The notes below the pieces were generated by a model. That model was not told where the DNA came from and ran no database searches. It was given only the letters and a program-made list of their open reading frames with translations. The position numbers and the translations under genes are program-made. Below, piece after piece: positions 28,331 through 36,771 of a stretch of 64,000 nt of DNA (positions within the stretch are counted from its first letter, which is position 1; each line of letters opens with the position of its first letter). The DNA comes from Verrucomicrobiales bacterium. Lineage in GTDB: Bacteria; Verrucomicrobiota; Verrucomicrobiia; Verrucomicrobiales; DEV007. The DNA lies in assembly GCA_029213195.1 (NCBI GenBank), contig JARGNI010000006.1, positions 143,830 through 207,829 on the forward strand. Direction: 5' to 3'.

Positions 28331-28359
28331 AGACTAGAATGGAGAAGTTGGTTTATCAA
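28331..28359 (-). promoter_or_regulatory. Predicted sigma-70 promoter of the MglA/roadblock operon
   Basis: On the minus strand TTGATA (28359-28354) and TAGTCT (28336-28331) are spaced by 17 bases, in an AT-rich 189-base gap. Transcription would start about 90 bases before the ATG at 28233. Confidence 0.35.
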
Positions 28360-28422
28360 GGATATTTTTACTTTTAATATTCCTTAACAAAAATTCTGGT
28401 CTCAAACCCGATTCGGGACCCC

Positions 28423-29823
28423 TCAGAGGGCCAGACAGAAGAGACCGACCAGGACTCCATTGTTGATCGCGTGCGCTACCATGGGTGCGATCAAGGAATC
28501 TCGCCATTCGCGGAGAAGAGAAAATCCCACTCCGATGGCTGCCAGCGCCGGAATTCCCATCCACCCCTGTGGATGAAGGGCGGCGAAGATCACGCTGGTG
28601 ATGATCGCAGCCGGGAGAAACCGGAGACGCCCCCGAAGGTAGCGGTGCAGCGCCCCACGGAAAAAGATTTCTTCGAAAAGCGGAGCAAACCCGGCTGCAA
28701 GGAGGAGGCAGAGCAGCCTCTCCTTCCACCCGCCTTCATAGATCCAACCGACGATGGGATGGGTCACTGGTCCTACAGGAGCCGAACCCGTTCCCTCTCC
28801 TCCGCCTTCCATCCCGGCAGCCTGGACCTGGGTAACGACAAAAACGAGAACGAGGGTCAGGAAGATCCCGACGGACGCGATCGCAAGAACTCCGGTGTAG
28901 CCGACGAAACCCGCTCCGATCTCGCGGAGTATCCCTCTCCCCTTGTGCCACCCGATCGAATTGCGGAAGTCTTTCCATCCGACTTTGCGAAGCAATGGCC
29001 AGACAAGGGGAAGAACGACCGCGAGAGCATACACGAGCGGTGAAAAACCGACCGGCAACTCCCGGATGAACAACTCACCCACTGCCATCGTCCCAAGATA
29101 GATGGCGAAGCACTCCAGGCAGATGCCTTGAGGTCCGTCAGTGCGAGAGAATTGGAGCAGATCTGCACCTTCCTTTTTTTTCTTGAGCAGGAGAAACAGC
29201 AAGGTGGCCCCCGCCAACACAGAAAAGACGGCTCCCATGAAGATCACGCCCACCGCGGTCAAAACGAGCAGGGAGAGAGTGCGAATCGAGCCGCCACGGG
29301 GCACCTCTCCGGTTTCTCGATCGGCAGCCAGGTCCGCGAACCATCCCAGCTTTTCTTCGAGGTCCTTCCTCTCCGATTCCGTGACTCCGAACTCGATGGC
29401 CTTCTCAGTCAGGTTGCGCAGAGGGCTCGATTCGACATTCCACTTGGGCTGCTCGGCCTCACTCTCCGTCTCTCTGCCTCGGGAGACAAAATTCTCGAGC
29501 AAGAGGTAGGCCGCGACCATCCCGTCTCCGGAAACGTGTTTACGAATCCCCTCGAGCGATTTTTCGGCCTCTTGGGGATCCGCCACCGATGCGGCAATCA
29601 CGATTTGCCCCTCGAGTTTCATCAAGGCCAGATCACTGGCTTTGAAAGCAGGGCTGGTCTCGGATTCCGAATCGCCGCGCGAGGCGGTCTCGTTCGACTC
29701 GAAGAAAACCGCCCCCCCGATCGCAAGAACAGATAAGAGAATCACCGGCCAACTCCACCAGCCGGCTGGCTTACCTTTTTGAGACTCATCCGAGCCCGGA
29801 ACCAGAGGGGGTGCCTCCATCAT
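28423..29823 (-). CDS. CPBP family intramembrane metalloprotease (CAAX protease-like)
   Basis: The 466-residue protein has one N-terminal membrane helix (PVILLSVLAIGGAVFF) and an extracytoplasmic or loop region of about 150 residues. About seven further helices follow. The CPBP motifs are clear: EEIFFRGALHRYLRG (motif 1 with paired Glu and the Arg), FAALHPQGW (motif 2 His) and VAHAINNG (motif 3 His). Members process or recruit membrane proteins; the substrate is unknown. The N-terminal half is specific to this protein and not part of the CPBP core. It is on its own, 115 bases after the PQQ-propeller gene, and that gap carries a REP-like element. Confidence 0.88.
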   Translation of the reverse strand: MMEAPPLVPGSDESQKGKPAGWWSWPVILLSVLAIGGAVFFESNETASRGDSESETSPAFKASDLALMKLEGQIVIAASVADPQEAEKSLEGIRKHVSGDGMVAAYLLLENFVSRGRETESEAEQPKWNVESSPLRNLTEKAIEFGVTESERKDLEEKLGWFADLAADRETGEVPRGGSIRTLSLLVLTAVGVIFMGAVFSVLAGATLLFLLLKKKKEGADLLQFSRTDGPQGICLECFAIYLGTMAVGELFIRELPVGFSPLVYALAVVLPLVWPLLRKVGWKDFRNSIGWHKGRGILREIGAGFVGYTGVLAIASVGIFLTLVLVFVVTQVQAAGMEGGGEGTGSAPVGPVTHPIVGWIYEGGWKERLLCLLLAAGFAPLFEEIFFRGALHRYLRGRLRFLPAAIITSVIFAALHPQGWMGIPALAAIGVGFSLLREWRDSLIAPMVAHAINNGVLVGLFCLAL

Positions 29824-29849
29824 GGATGGGAAGTCTCAGGCATGAAGAT

Positions 29850-29883
29850 TCAACAGGGTCTGGTCAGGGAGCCAACCCTGTTG
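29850..29883 (-). repeat. REP-like imperfect palindrome, copy B
   Basis: CAACAGGGT (29851-29859) and ACCCTGTTG (29875-29883) are perfect 9-base arms around a 15-base spacer. The minus-strand reading aligns with the element at 11616-11649. A second hairpin follows at 29886-29915, with arms TCGGGGTG and CACCCGA and an inner GTCTT/AAGAC. Both lie between the PQQ-propeller and CPBP genes. Confidence 0.55.
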
Positions 29884-29938
29884 CATCGGGGTGCCAGCGT
29901 CTTGAAGACACCCGACTCTACCTCGCATATTCAGCGAA

Positions 29939-31378
29939 CTACTTCGCGGTGACGTCGTAGGAGACAATAAACTCCTGGTCTCGAAGGTAGAGCTTTCCTC
30001 CTATGACGAGAGGATGAGTCCAAACCTTGCCCTTGGGGTTTCGATTCGGGCTCTGGGGATCGAGGGTAAACTGCCCCTTGTGCTCAAATCCGTCCGGAGT
30101 AGCCGTTGCCAAAGTGAGGGTTCCATCCCCTTCGTTCAGCGCATAGATATTGCCTTCGGCAATGTGGACCGAACCTTTCGAGGTGAACTGCCCCTTCTCA
30201 TTCCAGACCATCTCGCCTGTCTTCCAGTCCTGGCAGATCAGGCCTCCGCCATCGGAGAAGCCGTAGAGGTAGTCCCCCACTTTCACGACACCACCATGGT
30301 GGTTTTTCATCGTCTTGTTGATCCAGACATCCGAAGCCTCGTTGTTGGAATCGATCGAGACCAGCTTGCATCCTACTCCGTATCCGGAAGTGATGTAGAT
30401 TTCGTTTCCATCGACGATCGGAGTGGGGATGACCGCAGTCTTTCCGTCCCAGGGAGAGCTCCAAAGGAGAGAACCATCTTCGGCCGAAACTCCGACGAGT
30501 TCTTTCTCAAAGAGACGCACATACTGCTTCACCCCATTGATTTCGGCCGGAACGATCGTGGCATACTCGGCTTTGCCAGGAGTCACTTCGGAAGCTTCCC
30601 AGACGACATTTCCCGTTTTCTTCTCGAGGCAAACGAGTCCTGCCTTGTTCCCACCCGGGGCGAGAATGAGATGTTCACCATCCACGAAAGGCGAGGCGGA
30701 AAAGCCCCACCCGCCAGACTTTCCGCCGAAGTCGGCCTGCATGTTCTTCTTCCAGATTTCCTTACCATCTTCGACAGAGAGACAGGCGATCGTTCCCTTG
30801 GGACCGAGAGCGAAAACCATACCGTCGGAAATCGTGGGCGTGCTGCGAGGACCATGCCCCCAACCGGCGCTGTAACCGGACTGGTCATCCGTCCCGATGA
30901 CCGTGGACCAGACTTCCTTGCCCGTCGCCGTATCGACGCAGAGCACTGTCAGATCCTCACCTCGAGTGCCCATGGTGTAGAGCTTCCCATCGAGGACGGA
31001 AAATCCGGAATATCCCATTCCGGCATCCTCGAAGACCCAGACCTTTTCCGGTCCTCCCTCGGGCCAGGAAGCAAGAAGGCCTTCGTCGGTGGAAATGCCG
31101 TCTCCATTCGGACCGCGGAACGCAGGCCAGGCGGCGGAACTGTCGCCGGAACCCTGATTCTTCATCGAGGCGATATACTCCTGGTCCTCAAGACTCAGGG
31201 AAAGAACTTCGACTCGTCCTTCGCGCCCGTCGGCGAGACGGAGGACTGCCGTGCTTCCTTCCACTCGGAGAAGTTCCGCATCGATTTTCTTCCCGGAGGC
31301 CGCTTGCGTCCAGGTGCGCGCGGAAGAGGGAAAGACAAGAAGAAATGAGAGACAGGCCAGGGTGAGGACGAATTTCAT
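29939..31378 (-). CDS. PQQ-type beta-propeller protein with SHD1-like N-terminus
   Basis: A signal peptide (MKFVLTLACLSFLLVFPSSA) is followed by an SHD1-like domain, residues 22-70 (RTWTQAASGKKIDAELLRVE, DGREGRVEVLSLSLEDQEYI). Residues 85-479 are a PQQ/BamB-like propeller with repeated blade motifs: DTATGKEVWSTVIG, SVEDGKEIWKKNMQ, EKKTGNVVWEASEV, SAEDGSLLWSSPWD and DWKTGEMVWNEKGQ. In this phylum such proteins are periplasmic; whether PQQ is bound is not evident. It has no operon partner and a well-spaced terminator lies upstream for the neighbouring barrel gene. Confidence 0.87.
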   Translation of the reverse strand: MKFVLTLACLSFLLVFPSSARTWTQAASGKKIDAELLRVEGSTAVLRLADGREGRVEVLSLSLEDQEYIASMKNQGSGDSSAAWPAFRGPNGDGISTDEGLLASWPEGGPEKVWVFEDAGMGYSGFSVLDGKLYTMGTRGEDLTVLCVDTATGKEVWSTVIGTDDQSGYSAGWGHGPRSTPTISDGMVFALGPKGTIACLSVEDGKEIWKKNMQADFGGKSGGWGFSASPFVDGEHLILAPGGNKAGLVCLEKKTGNVVWEASEVTPGKAEYATIVPAEINGVKQYVRLFEKELVGVSAEDGSLLWSSPWDGKTAVIPTPIVDGNEIYITSGYGVGCKLVSIDSNNEASDVWINKTMKNHHGGVVKVGDYLYGFSDGGGLICQDWKTGEMVWNEKGQFTSKGSVHIAEGNIYALNEGDGTLTLATATPDGFEHKGQFTLDPQSPNRNPKGKVWTHPLVIGGKLYLRDQEFIVSYDVTAK

Positions 31379-31436
31379 GAGAGAAGTTTCCTAGAGTTTG
31401 CCCTGCTTGGCAAGTCACGGAATCTACGGATCCAGG

Positions 31437-31471
31437 GAAGAAAAAGACCGAACGGTTTCCCGTTCGGTCTT
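31437..31471 (-). terminator. Rho-independent terminator of the outer-membrane barrel gene
   Basis: A perfect 12-base-pair stem, AAGACCGAACGG (31444-31455) and CCGTTCGGTCTT (31460-31471), has a four-base loop. On the minus strand it runs straight into TTTTTCTT. It lies 33 bases after the stop codon at 31504. Confidence 0.85.
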
Positions 31472-31503
31472 TCTGAATTTGAGGGCTTTTGCGGTTCCCG
31501 AAA

Positions 31504-32205
31504 CTAGAAGTGGAAACGTCCGCCAACGAGGAGGTTGCTGGTGTCCTCACCAAACTCACCGCCGACTTTGATTCCGAAGACTTCGTTCAGGTGGAAGATC
31601 ATTCCAGGGGTGAACAACCAACCGTGACCGGCAAACGCTCCGTTCGGAGAAGTGTAAGGGTGTCCGGGGATTCCGTCACCCGAGCGGTCGAAGTAAAGCG
31701 CCTTAGCGTAGACCTCGAGACGTCCGGAGCGAGCCCGGAGACCAGGTCCGACATAGTAGCCCCAGCTGTCATATTCGACCACGGGATGAATGTTCTGGAA
31801 CTCGGCGTCCACGTGAGTGGCTCCCCCCTCGAAAGTCAGGTCGACACACTTGGCAAGAGCGACATGAGTTCCCAATCCGAGACGAAACGCACGGGTGTCG
31901 ACGGATCCGATGTGAGGTGCCCAGTTGTAATCGAAGCTACCACCATTGAATCCACCGGTGAGGAAGAAGTTGTGACCGAGGGACTTGGAGAATCCGAAAC
32001 CGAATCCCTGTCCGTCATCGATGTAGCCGGCGTCATAGGCGCTATGGACATACTCCAGATCGATAAAGTCGTAAGAGAGGCAGCTCTCCTGGACGGGAGG
32101 TGCAAGAGGAGCAAGTCCTTTGCCCGACGTATGCCAATCTCCGGCAAAGCTCACTCCAGGTAGAAGCAGCGAAGCCACAGCGAAGCAGATCAGTTGTTTT
32201 TTCAT
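31504..32205 (-). CDS. Predicted outer-membrane beta-barrel protein
   Basis: The 233-residue protein has a signal peptide (MKKQLICFAVASLLLPGVSF, cut near AGD). Alternating hydrophobic strands suit a small eight-stranded barrel: SYDFIDLEYVHSAYD, GFGFGFSKSL, FFLTGGFNGGSFDYNW, AFRLGLGTHVAL and YYVGPGLRARSGRLEVYAKA. The last residues VGGRFHF end in the C-terminal aromatic signal for barrel insertion. The function is unknown. It is monocistronic, with a strong predicted promoter at 32270-32298 and a strong terminator, which suggests high expression. Confidence 0.8.
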   Translation of the reverse strand: MKKQLICFAVASLLLPGVSFAGDWHTSGKGLAPLAPPVQESCLSYDFIDLEYVHSAYDAGYIDDGQGFGFGFSKSLGHNFFLTGGFNGGSFDYNWAPHIGSVDTRAFRLGLGTHVALAKCVDLTFEGGATHVDAEFQNIHPVVEYDSWGYYVGPGLRARSGRLEVYAKALYFDRSGDGIPGHPYTSPNGAFAGHGWLFTPGMIFHLNEVFGIKVGGEFGEDTSNLLVGGRFHF

Positions 32206-32269
32206 ATAATTTCAGTCAGATTGTTCAAGTTGAGGAGTAATGAGCCCTCTAATTGCTCAATATTTTTAA

Positions 32270-32298
32270 AATAAACTGTAAAAATTATAAATTGTCAA
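32270..32298 (-). promoter_or_regulatory. Predicted sigma-70 promoter of the barrel gene
   Basis: A consensus TTGACA (32298-32293) and TTTATT (32275-32270) are spaced by 17 bases on the minus strand. The transcript would have a leader of about 60 bases before the ATG at 32205. Confidence 0.5.
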
Positions 32299-32339
32299 CA
32301 AATATTAGTATTTTATTTGTTCTGATGGCTCAGATTTGT

Positions 32340-32491
32340 GGGTATTCCGGAGATAAGCCCAATAGGAACCGCAAGACCCTCACTGGGAAGGAGTCGTAAA
32401 GATCCACCAACCGAGATCACGGAGGCAACCCATCGCACGATGCCCGCGCGATCGATCCTCACGGATCACAATCCTCTTCGTTGAATACACC
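32340..32491. ncRNA. Possible structured RNA, strand unresolved
   Basis: The 344-base gap 32206-32549 has no protein gene. Its GC-richer part can close on itself. GGTATTC-CGGAGA (32341-32353) pairs with TCTTCG (32475-32480) and GAATAC-CC (32483-32491) through 14 pairs with small bulges. Inner pairs are GGA-CCG (32365-32371) with CGG and TCC (32462-32474). The long-rod shape recalls 6S RNA, but I cannot identify a known family, promoter or terminator. It is weakly supported. Confidence 0.2.
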
Positions 32492-32549
32492 CGAAAGGGC
32501 CAATGGTGCGACGGCCTACAGGTTTGCAGAAGAAGGCCGAAAGCTCGAC

Positions 32550-33431
32550 CTAGTAGTCCTGTTCTCTCCAGGAGATCAGCCTCGAGTCGTCATCCTCATC
32601 TGCTTTGGCGAGGATACCGTTTCGATCGAGGAAATCGTTCATCGTTGAAAGGGAGGCTTCATACGAAACCGGATCGGTATTCATATTGAAGAAATTCTGG
32701 TCCCTTCCCTCGAACTCGATCAGTTCAAAGGGCGTCTTCTTTCTCTTCATCTTCGAAGCAAACGAAGACGCTTTCGAAAAAGGGACGAGTCGATCTTCCG
32801 TGCCATGAATCATGAGAATCGGGGGCAATCCATTCGCAACATAGCGAGAAAGGCAGGCGCGTTTCGCACTTGAAGAGTCGGCGAACTGGTCAAAGCCGTA
32901 GCCACCTTTTTCGACATCGATGATGGCACTGAGAAGCACCGCTGCGTTCGGTTGCGAATCGGAGAGCAGATACGGGCTCTCGGCCGCCGGGATATGTGCC
33001 TTCATCGTCATCGCCCCGGCAATGTTGGCACCTGCCCCGGCTCCCACCGCGACGACTTTCCCCGGATCGATGCGAAGCTTCTCCGAAAAATGCCGCGCGA
33101 ACTGAACTGCCGTCTGTCCATCCTGGAGAGCCTCCATGGCATGCGAATCCGGATGAGTCGCCCGGTTGCGGTACTGGACAAGTCCACACACGACCCCGCG
33201 CTCGACGAAATAGAGAGCTTGCGGGGCAAACTGGATGACGCTGCCGCGGTCCCACCCTCCACTGTTGAAGAAGAGGAAAAGCGGATGGTCCGTCCGCGAT
33301 TCGAGATCTTTCGGGAAGTAGAAGTAGATCACCAGTTCCGAACCATCCGGAGCGGTCTTGTAGGTCAGTGACTGGGCATTTTCCAGCAACACCTTTTCCC
33401 GCTCATTCAGAATGGTTTCGCGCTTCGCCAT
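32550..33431 (-). CDS. Alpha/beta-hydrolase-fold protein with missing catalytic residues
   Basis: The 293-residue protein follows the esterase/lipase (HSL-like) plan but has lost its triad. The oxyanion motif HGGG reads FFNSGGWDRG. The nucleophile elbow G-x-S-x-G reads VAVGAGAGANIAGAM, with Ala for Ser. The acid is present (HGTEDRLVPF). The histidine region (usually G-x-GH) reads EGRDQNFFNMN, with no His. It has no signal peptide, so it should be cytoplasmic. It is probably a binding or regulatory pseudoenzyme. The frame is open upstream, but ATG 33431 gives the correct N-terminus (MAKRETILNE). It is divergent from the gene at 33537. Confidence 0.8.
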   Translation of the reverse strand: MAKRETILNEREKVLLENAQSLTYKTAPDGSELVIYFYFPKDLESRTDHPLFLFFNSGGWDRGSVIQFAPQALYFVERGVVCGLVQYRNRATHPDSHAMEALQDGQTAVQFARHFSEKLRIDPGKVVAVGAGAGANIAGAMTMKAHIPAAESPYLLSDSQPNAAVLLSAIIDVEKGGYGFDQFADSSSAKRACLSRYVANGLPPILMIHGTEDRLVPFSKASSFASKMKRKKTPFELIEFEGRDQNFFNMNTDPVSYEASLSTMNDFLDRNGILAKADEDDDSRLISWREQDY

Positions 33432-33536
33432 AATTGCTTCTCTGGAGACTACGAACTCGCCCTCCGAATTCAAGCAGGATCTCTCGGTGGCTGAATCCCG
33501 ACTGGTCCTACGCTTTTCCGAGTGGTAGTTTCCGGT

Positions 33537-34418
33537 ATGCGGTTGATTCCTTCCTTCCCTCCCCTTTTGCTGGTGCTCTTCCTGGTACACACGATTCCTT
33601 CGCTGGGGCTCTCTCAAGCCAAATCGGATCCGGCGATTCGGGCGACCCTCGAGAACGCCTACAATGCCTGGCGCTCGGCCATGGATTCCCAGGATCTGAA
33701 GCGATGGGAGCAGGCGACAGCCTTGTCCCGCCAAATCGATATTCGAAATCGAATCGTTTCTCAAAAGCTCCCCTTCCCCCAGGCGCTCTTCGAGGATCCC
33801 ATCGGGGCGCCTCCTCTGGGTGGCTTGTTCGCCCTGGGTGTCCTCAGCACGGGAGAAACCGCCACCTCCACCTATTTTGGAAAAGCCAACTTCGGCGAGG
33901 CTCCCGGCGCGGCGATCACCGACAATATGATCGTCCTCCACTTTCTGAAAGAAGAGGGCTCGTGGCGATTCGACACCTTGCGGGTCGTGAAGATGGGTGC
34001 CGACTCCGGAATTCTCCTGCAAATCCGGAACCGGGATTATTCTTTTCTCCAGAGCGCCGAGTTTCAGCCAGCTCCTCAATTGCCTCCCCTCCCTCAACCC
34101 GTCGAGACTCCCGACTTTGTAGCCGAGGCCTGGATCGATGCGACCGGCTACGAACTCACCTTGACGGTCAATGGAATCAAGACCGGCACCTTCCCCAACA
34201 TGAAAGGAGCCGAACTTCTCATCGGCGGACTCAAGAAAGGCCAGAACCAGGTTACGATCACTTCAAGACATCTTCCCGAAGCGCAAGCAGGTGCCGGTCG
34301 CGTCGAAGTCGCCATCTACGCCGCCAGGGATGCCTCTGGAAAGGCCTCTCGTGTTTTCCATTACCTTCCTGGCGCAGACGTCCTGCCGTCGGTGTCCGAA
34401 ACTTTTGTTGTGGAATAG
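33537..34418 (+). CDS. Secreted protein of unknown function
   Basis: The product of about 293 residues has a signal peptide (MRLIPSFPPLLLVLFLVHTI, cut near SQA). An alpha-helical region (AIRATLENAYNAWRSAMDSQ, then LKRWEQATALSRQIDIRNRI) is followed by a beta-rich segment. A C-terminal Ig-like or sandwich module follows (WIDATGYELTLTVNG, LLIGGLKKGQNQVTITSRHL). I do not recognise the family. A GTG start at 33522 would add five residues. It is convergent with the PEGA/FGE-like gene 32 bases away and divergent from the pseudo-hydrolase. Confidence 0.65.
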   Translation: MRLIPSFPPLLLVLFLVHTIPSLGLSQAKSDPAIRATLENAYNAWRSAMDSQDLKRWEQATALSRQIDIRNRIVSQKLPFPQALFEDPIGAPPLGGLFALGVLSTGETATSTYFGKANFGEAPGAAITDNMIVLHFLKEEGSWRFDTLRVVKMGADSGILLQIRNRDYSFLQSAEFQPAPQLPPLPQPVETPDFVAEAWIDATGYELTLTVNGIKTGTFPNMKGAELLIGGLKKGQNQVTITSRHLPEAQAGAGRVEVAIYAARDASGKASRVFHYLPGADVLPSVSETFVVE

Positions 34419-34450
34419 AGTGCCCACTCGACCGATCCGGGCAAGTGCTC

Positions 34451-36535
34451 TCAATCCTGCATCAGCACGACACGAAATCCTACGTCGTAACGATCCTCGG
34501 CTGAAGGGCGGGCGGCCATGCGGTTCCCTACGGCCAGATCATACTGGTCCGATCGATTCCAGGCTCCTCCTCGCAGGACTTTTCGGTCCGTGCCGACCCA
34601 ATCCGTGTTTGGGGTCGCGCCATCCTTGCGAATGCGTCGCACGATGGTCTGCGAGTACCAGTCTGAAACCCATTCCCAGACGTTGCCCCGCGCATCGTAG
34701 ATACCGAATTCGTTGGCTTTGAGGCTGCCAACGGGAGCTGTCGACTTCTTCAGTTCGAAGAGACTGGTCACGGCACCGTCGAGCTTCTGCCCTCCGACGA
34801 ATCGACTCCATTCGCTATCGGTCGGCAAACGGTAGCGGAATCCCTCGGGAATCCGACCCGCTCCTCTTTCCTGAACCGTCAACGCTTCGCAGAATCGGGC
34901 CGCGTCATACCAGTTCACACTCTCGACCGGATGATTGGGAGCGGGAAAGTAGCTCGGGTTCTTGCCCGTGATCCGCTCATACTGCGCCTGGGTGGTTTCA
35001 TAGGCCGCAACCCAGCCCCCGAGTTCCGCGATCCATACCATTTTCTGCCCCAACCCGTTGGTGAAGCTGCGGCTCGTGGTTGGTTGGGGATCATAAATGA
35101 GGCTGGCAGTAAAGTTGAGCGATCCTCCGGGCTCGAGTACCCCGGATACAGAACTGCTACGATATTGATCCTTCCGAAGCTCGTAGGTATAGGAGCCGGG
35201 AGGAAGCACCGGGAGTTGCAGAGGAGTTCTCCCGAGCGGCGTGCCGTTGGCAATCACCGCGGCCCCCGAAGGTTCACTGGTAAGTCGAACGGAACCATAG
35301 GGAAAACGAAACGCGACTTCCGCCGATCCTGCATCCGCATCGACATAGATCTTTTCTTCGACGACCCCCAGTTGAGGATGCTGCGCCCGAAAGGCGTAGT
35401 CGCCCTCAAGGAACTCCACTTCGAACGGAGTGACCTGCCGCCCATCTCCGAGGCGCTTTCCCTCCTTGAAAACCGGTACGCCAGGCGGATCACTGGTGAA
35501 TTTGACCCAGGCTCTCTCCCATGAGAATTCCATCTTTTCGGTCACACCCTGCACAATCTCCACGGAGCGGGTGATGGGCGGCCAGTCCTGGTATCGAAGT
35601 TCGACCTTCTGGCGTCCCACCGGTAGATCTCGAACACTCACCGGAGTCGTTCCACGCAATTCCGGAACTCCCTCTTCATTCTCGATCCAGACCTCGGCTC
35701 CCGTAGGATCACTCTTCACCGACAACCCCCCCTGCGAGAACACGGCGGAAACCGAAGCGTTCCGATTGTTCTCCACCTGGACGGTTTCCGAGTATTCCGG
35801 CCAACCTTCGACCGCAAAAAGCACCTCGTATTCTCCCGGGTCGAGCTTTTCAATCAAGGCAGGTGTGCTCCCGATCTGAACCAACTCTTTCTGGTCGTTC
35901 TTGATGGTCTTGAGAAGCTTGTACTCGGCTCCCACCGGATCACTCACCACTTCCAGTTGTCCGGCACTCCGTGCGAGCTCGATAGAATCCATCACCACGG
36001 GCGACTCGGAGGAGATCGAAATCTTTCTCTCCACCGACTCGTATCCCTCCATGGCGATGGTGACCTGGTGCTCCCCGAGAGGCAGTCCGCTGATTGTGGC
36101 AGGGCTTTGAAATACGCCTGCTCCCGGGATACTCACCTCGGCCCCGGGTGGCTCGGTTGTGACGACGATACTGCCCTCAGCCTCATCGAGCCGCCGATCG
36201 ATCAAAGGAAGCGAAGCCAAGGCATCCGGGTTATCGGGATCCAGTTCGCGCACCTCCTCAAAGAGGCTCCGAGCCAGGAGCCAATCTCCCTCGCCCACTG
36301 CAATCCGCGCCTCGCCAAGCTTGCGCGCAATTTCCTCCTGAAGCTTCGGGTCCTCCTGGGTGACCGGCTCGATCACCGGAGCTTCTCTCTTCAATCCAAT
36401 AAAGAGACCGCCCCCCGTACCTGCGAGGAGAGCGATCACGAGAAGAAGAATCCAGACCCAACGAGGCGCTCCCCCTTTCGGTGACTGAATCATCCGAGGG
36501 GGTGGCAATTCGATCCTGGTAGTCTCCCGGTTCAT
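34451..36535 (-). CDS. Membrane protein with five PEGA repeats and an FGE-like domain
   Basis: The 694-residue protein has a cytoplasmic N-terminus, one membrane helix at residues 26-48 (WVWILLLVIALLAGTGGGLF), a TPR-like stretch (RIAVGEGDWLLARSLFEEVR) and five PEGA-type repeats from about residue 115 to 465. Each repeat has a core such as TTEPPGAEVSIPG or TSEPSGAAVIANG. The C-terminal 215 residues are an FGE/SUMF1-like fold (YETTQAQYERITGKNPSYFP, GNVWEWVSDWYSQ, LRGGAWNRSDQYD). The two active-site Cys of true FGE are absent in this last block. It is extracytoplasmic and probably a binding or stress-sensing structure, not a sulfatase maturase. Confidence 0.87.
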   Translation of the reverse strand: MNRETTRIELPPPRMIQSPKGGAPRWVWILLLVIALLAGTGGGLFIGLKREAPVIEPVTQEDPKLQEEIARKLGEARIAVGEGDWLLARSLFEEVRELDPDNPDALASLPLIDRRLDEAEGSIVVTTEPPGAEVSIPGAGVFQSPATISGLPLGEHQVTIAMEGYESVERKISISSESPVVMDSIELARSAGQLEVVSDPVGAEYKLLKTIKNDQKELVQIGSTPALIEKLDPGEYEVLFAVEGWPEYSETVQVENNRNASVSAVFSQGGLSVKSDPTGAEVWIENEEGVPELRGTTPVSVRDLPVGRQKVELRYQDWPPITRSVEIVQGVTEKMEFSWERAWVKFTSDPPGVPVFKEGKRLGDGRQVTPFEVEFLEGDYAFRAQHPQLGVVEEKIYVDADAGSAEVAFRFPYGSVRLTSEPSGAAVIANGTPLGRTPLQLPVLPPGSYTYELRKDQYRSSSVSGVLEPGGSLNFTASLIYDPQPTTSRSFTNGLGQKMVWIAELGGWVAAYETTQAQYERITGKNPSYFPAPNHPVESVNWYDAARFCEALTVQERGAGRIPEGFRYRLPTDSEWSRFVGGQKLDGAVTSLFELKKSTAPVGSLKANEFGIYDARGNVWEWVSDWYSQTIVRRIRKDGATPNTDWVGTDRKVLRGGAWNRSDQYDLAVGNRMAARPSAEDRYDVGFRVVLMQD

Positions 36536-36682
36536 TTCCTTTACGAACGGCTCGGATCTGAAAAAGATTTCCCTCTCAGACTACTCCGTTCTTTCCATAC
36601 GGTCGAGGCCCAAATCTCGTCTCACAAGGATACGAGCCCAACAATTCTTTTCGTCACCGCAAGAAACGTGACACTCGAGACG

Positions 36683-36710
36683 AAAAAAGGCAGAGCTTTC
36701 GCCCTGCCTT
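36683..36710 (-). terminator. Rho-independent terminator of rpsA
   Basis: AAGGCAG (36687-36693) pairs with CTGCCTT (36704-36710) around a ten-base loop. On the minus strand the hairpin is followed by a run of six T. It lies about 60 bases after the rpsA stop codon. Confidence 0.65.
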
Positions 36711-36771
36711 CTTCGAAATGATTTCGCTCGGGAATTCCCCTTCTCGGAGAATCCTACCGACCGAGAAGAAT

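Noticed and set aside
34451..36535. True formylglycine-generating enzyme for the sulfatases
   Set aside because: The active-site cysteines are missing in all three FGE-like proteins.
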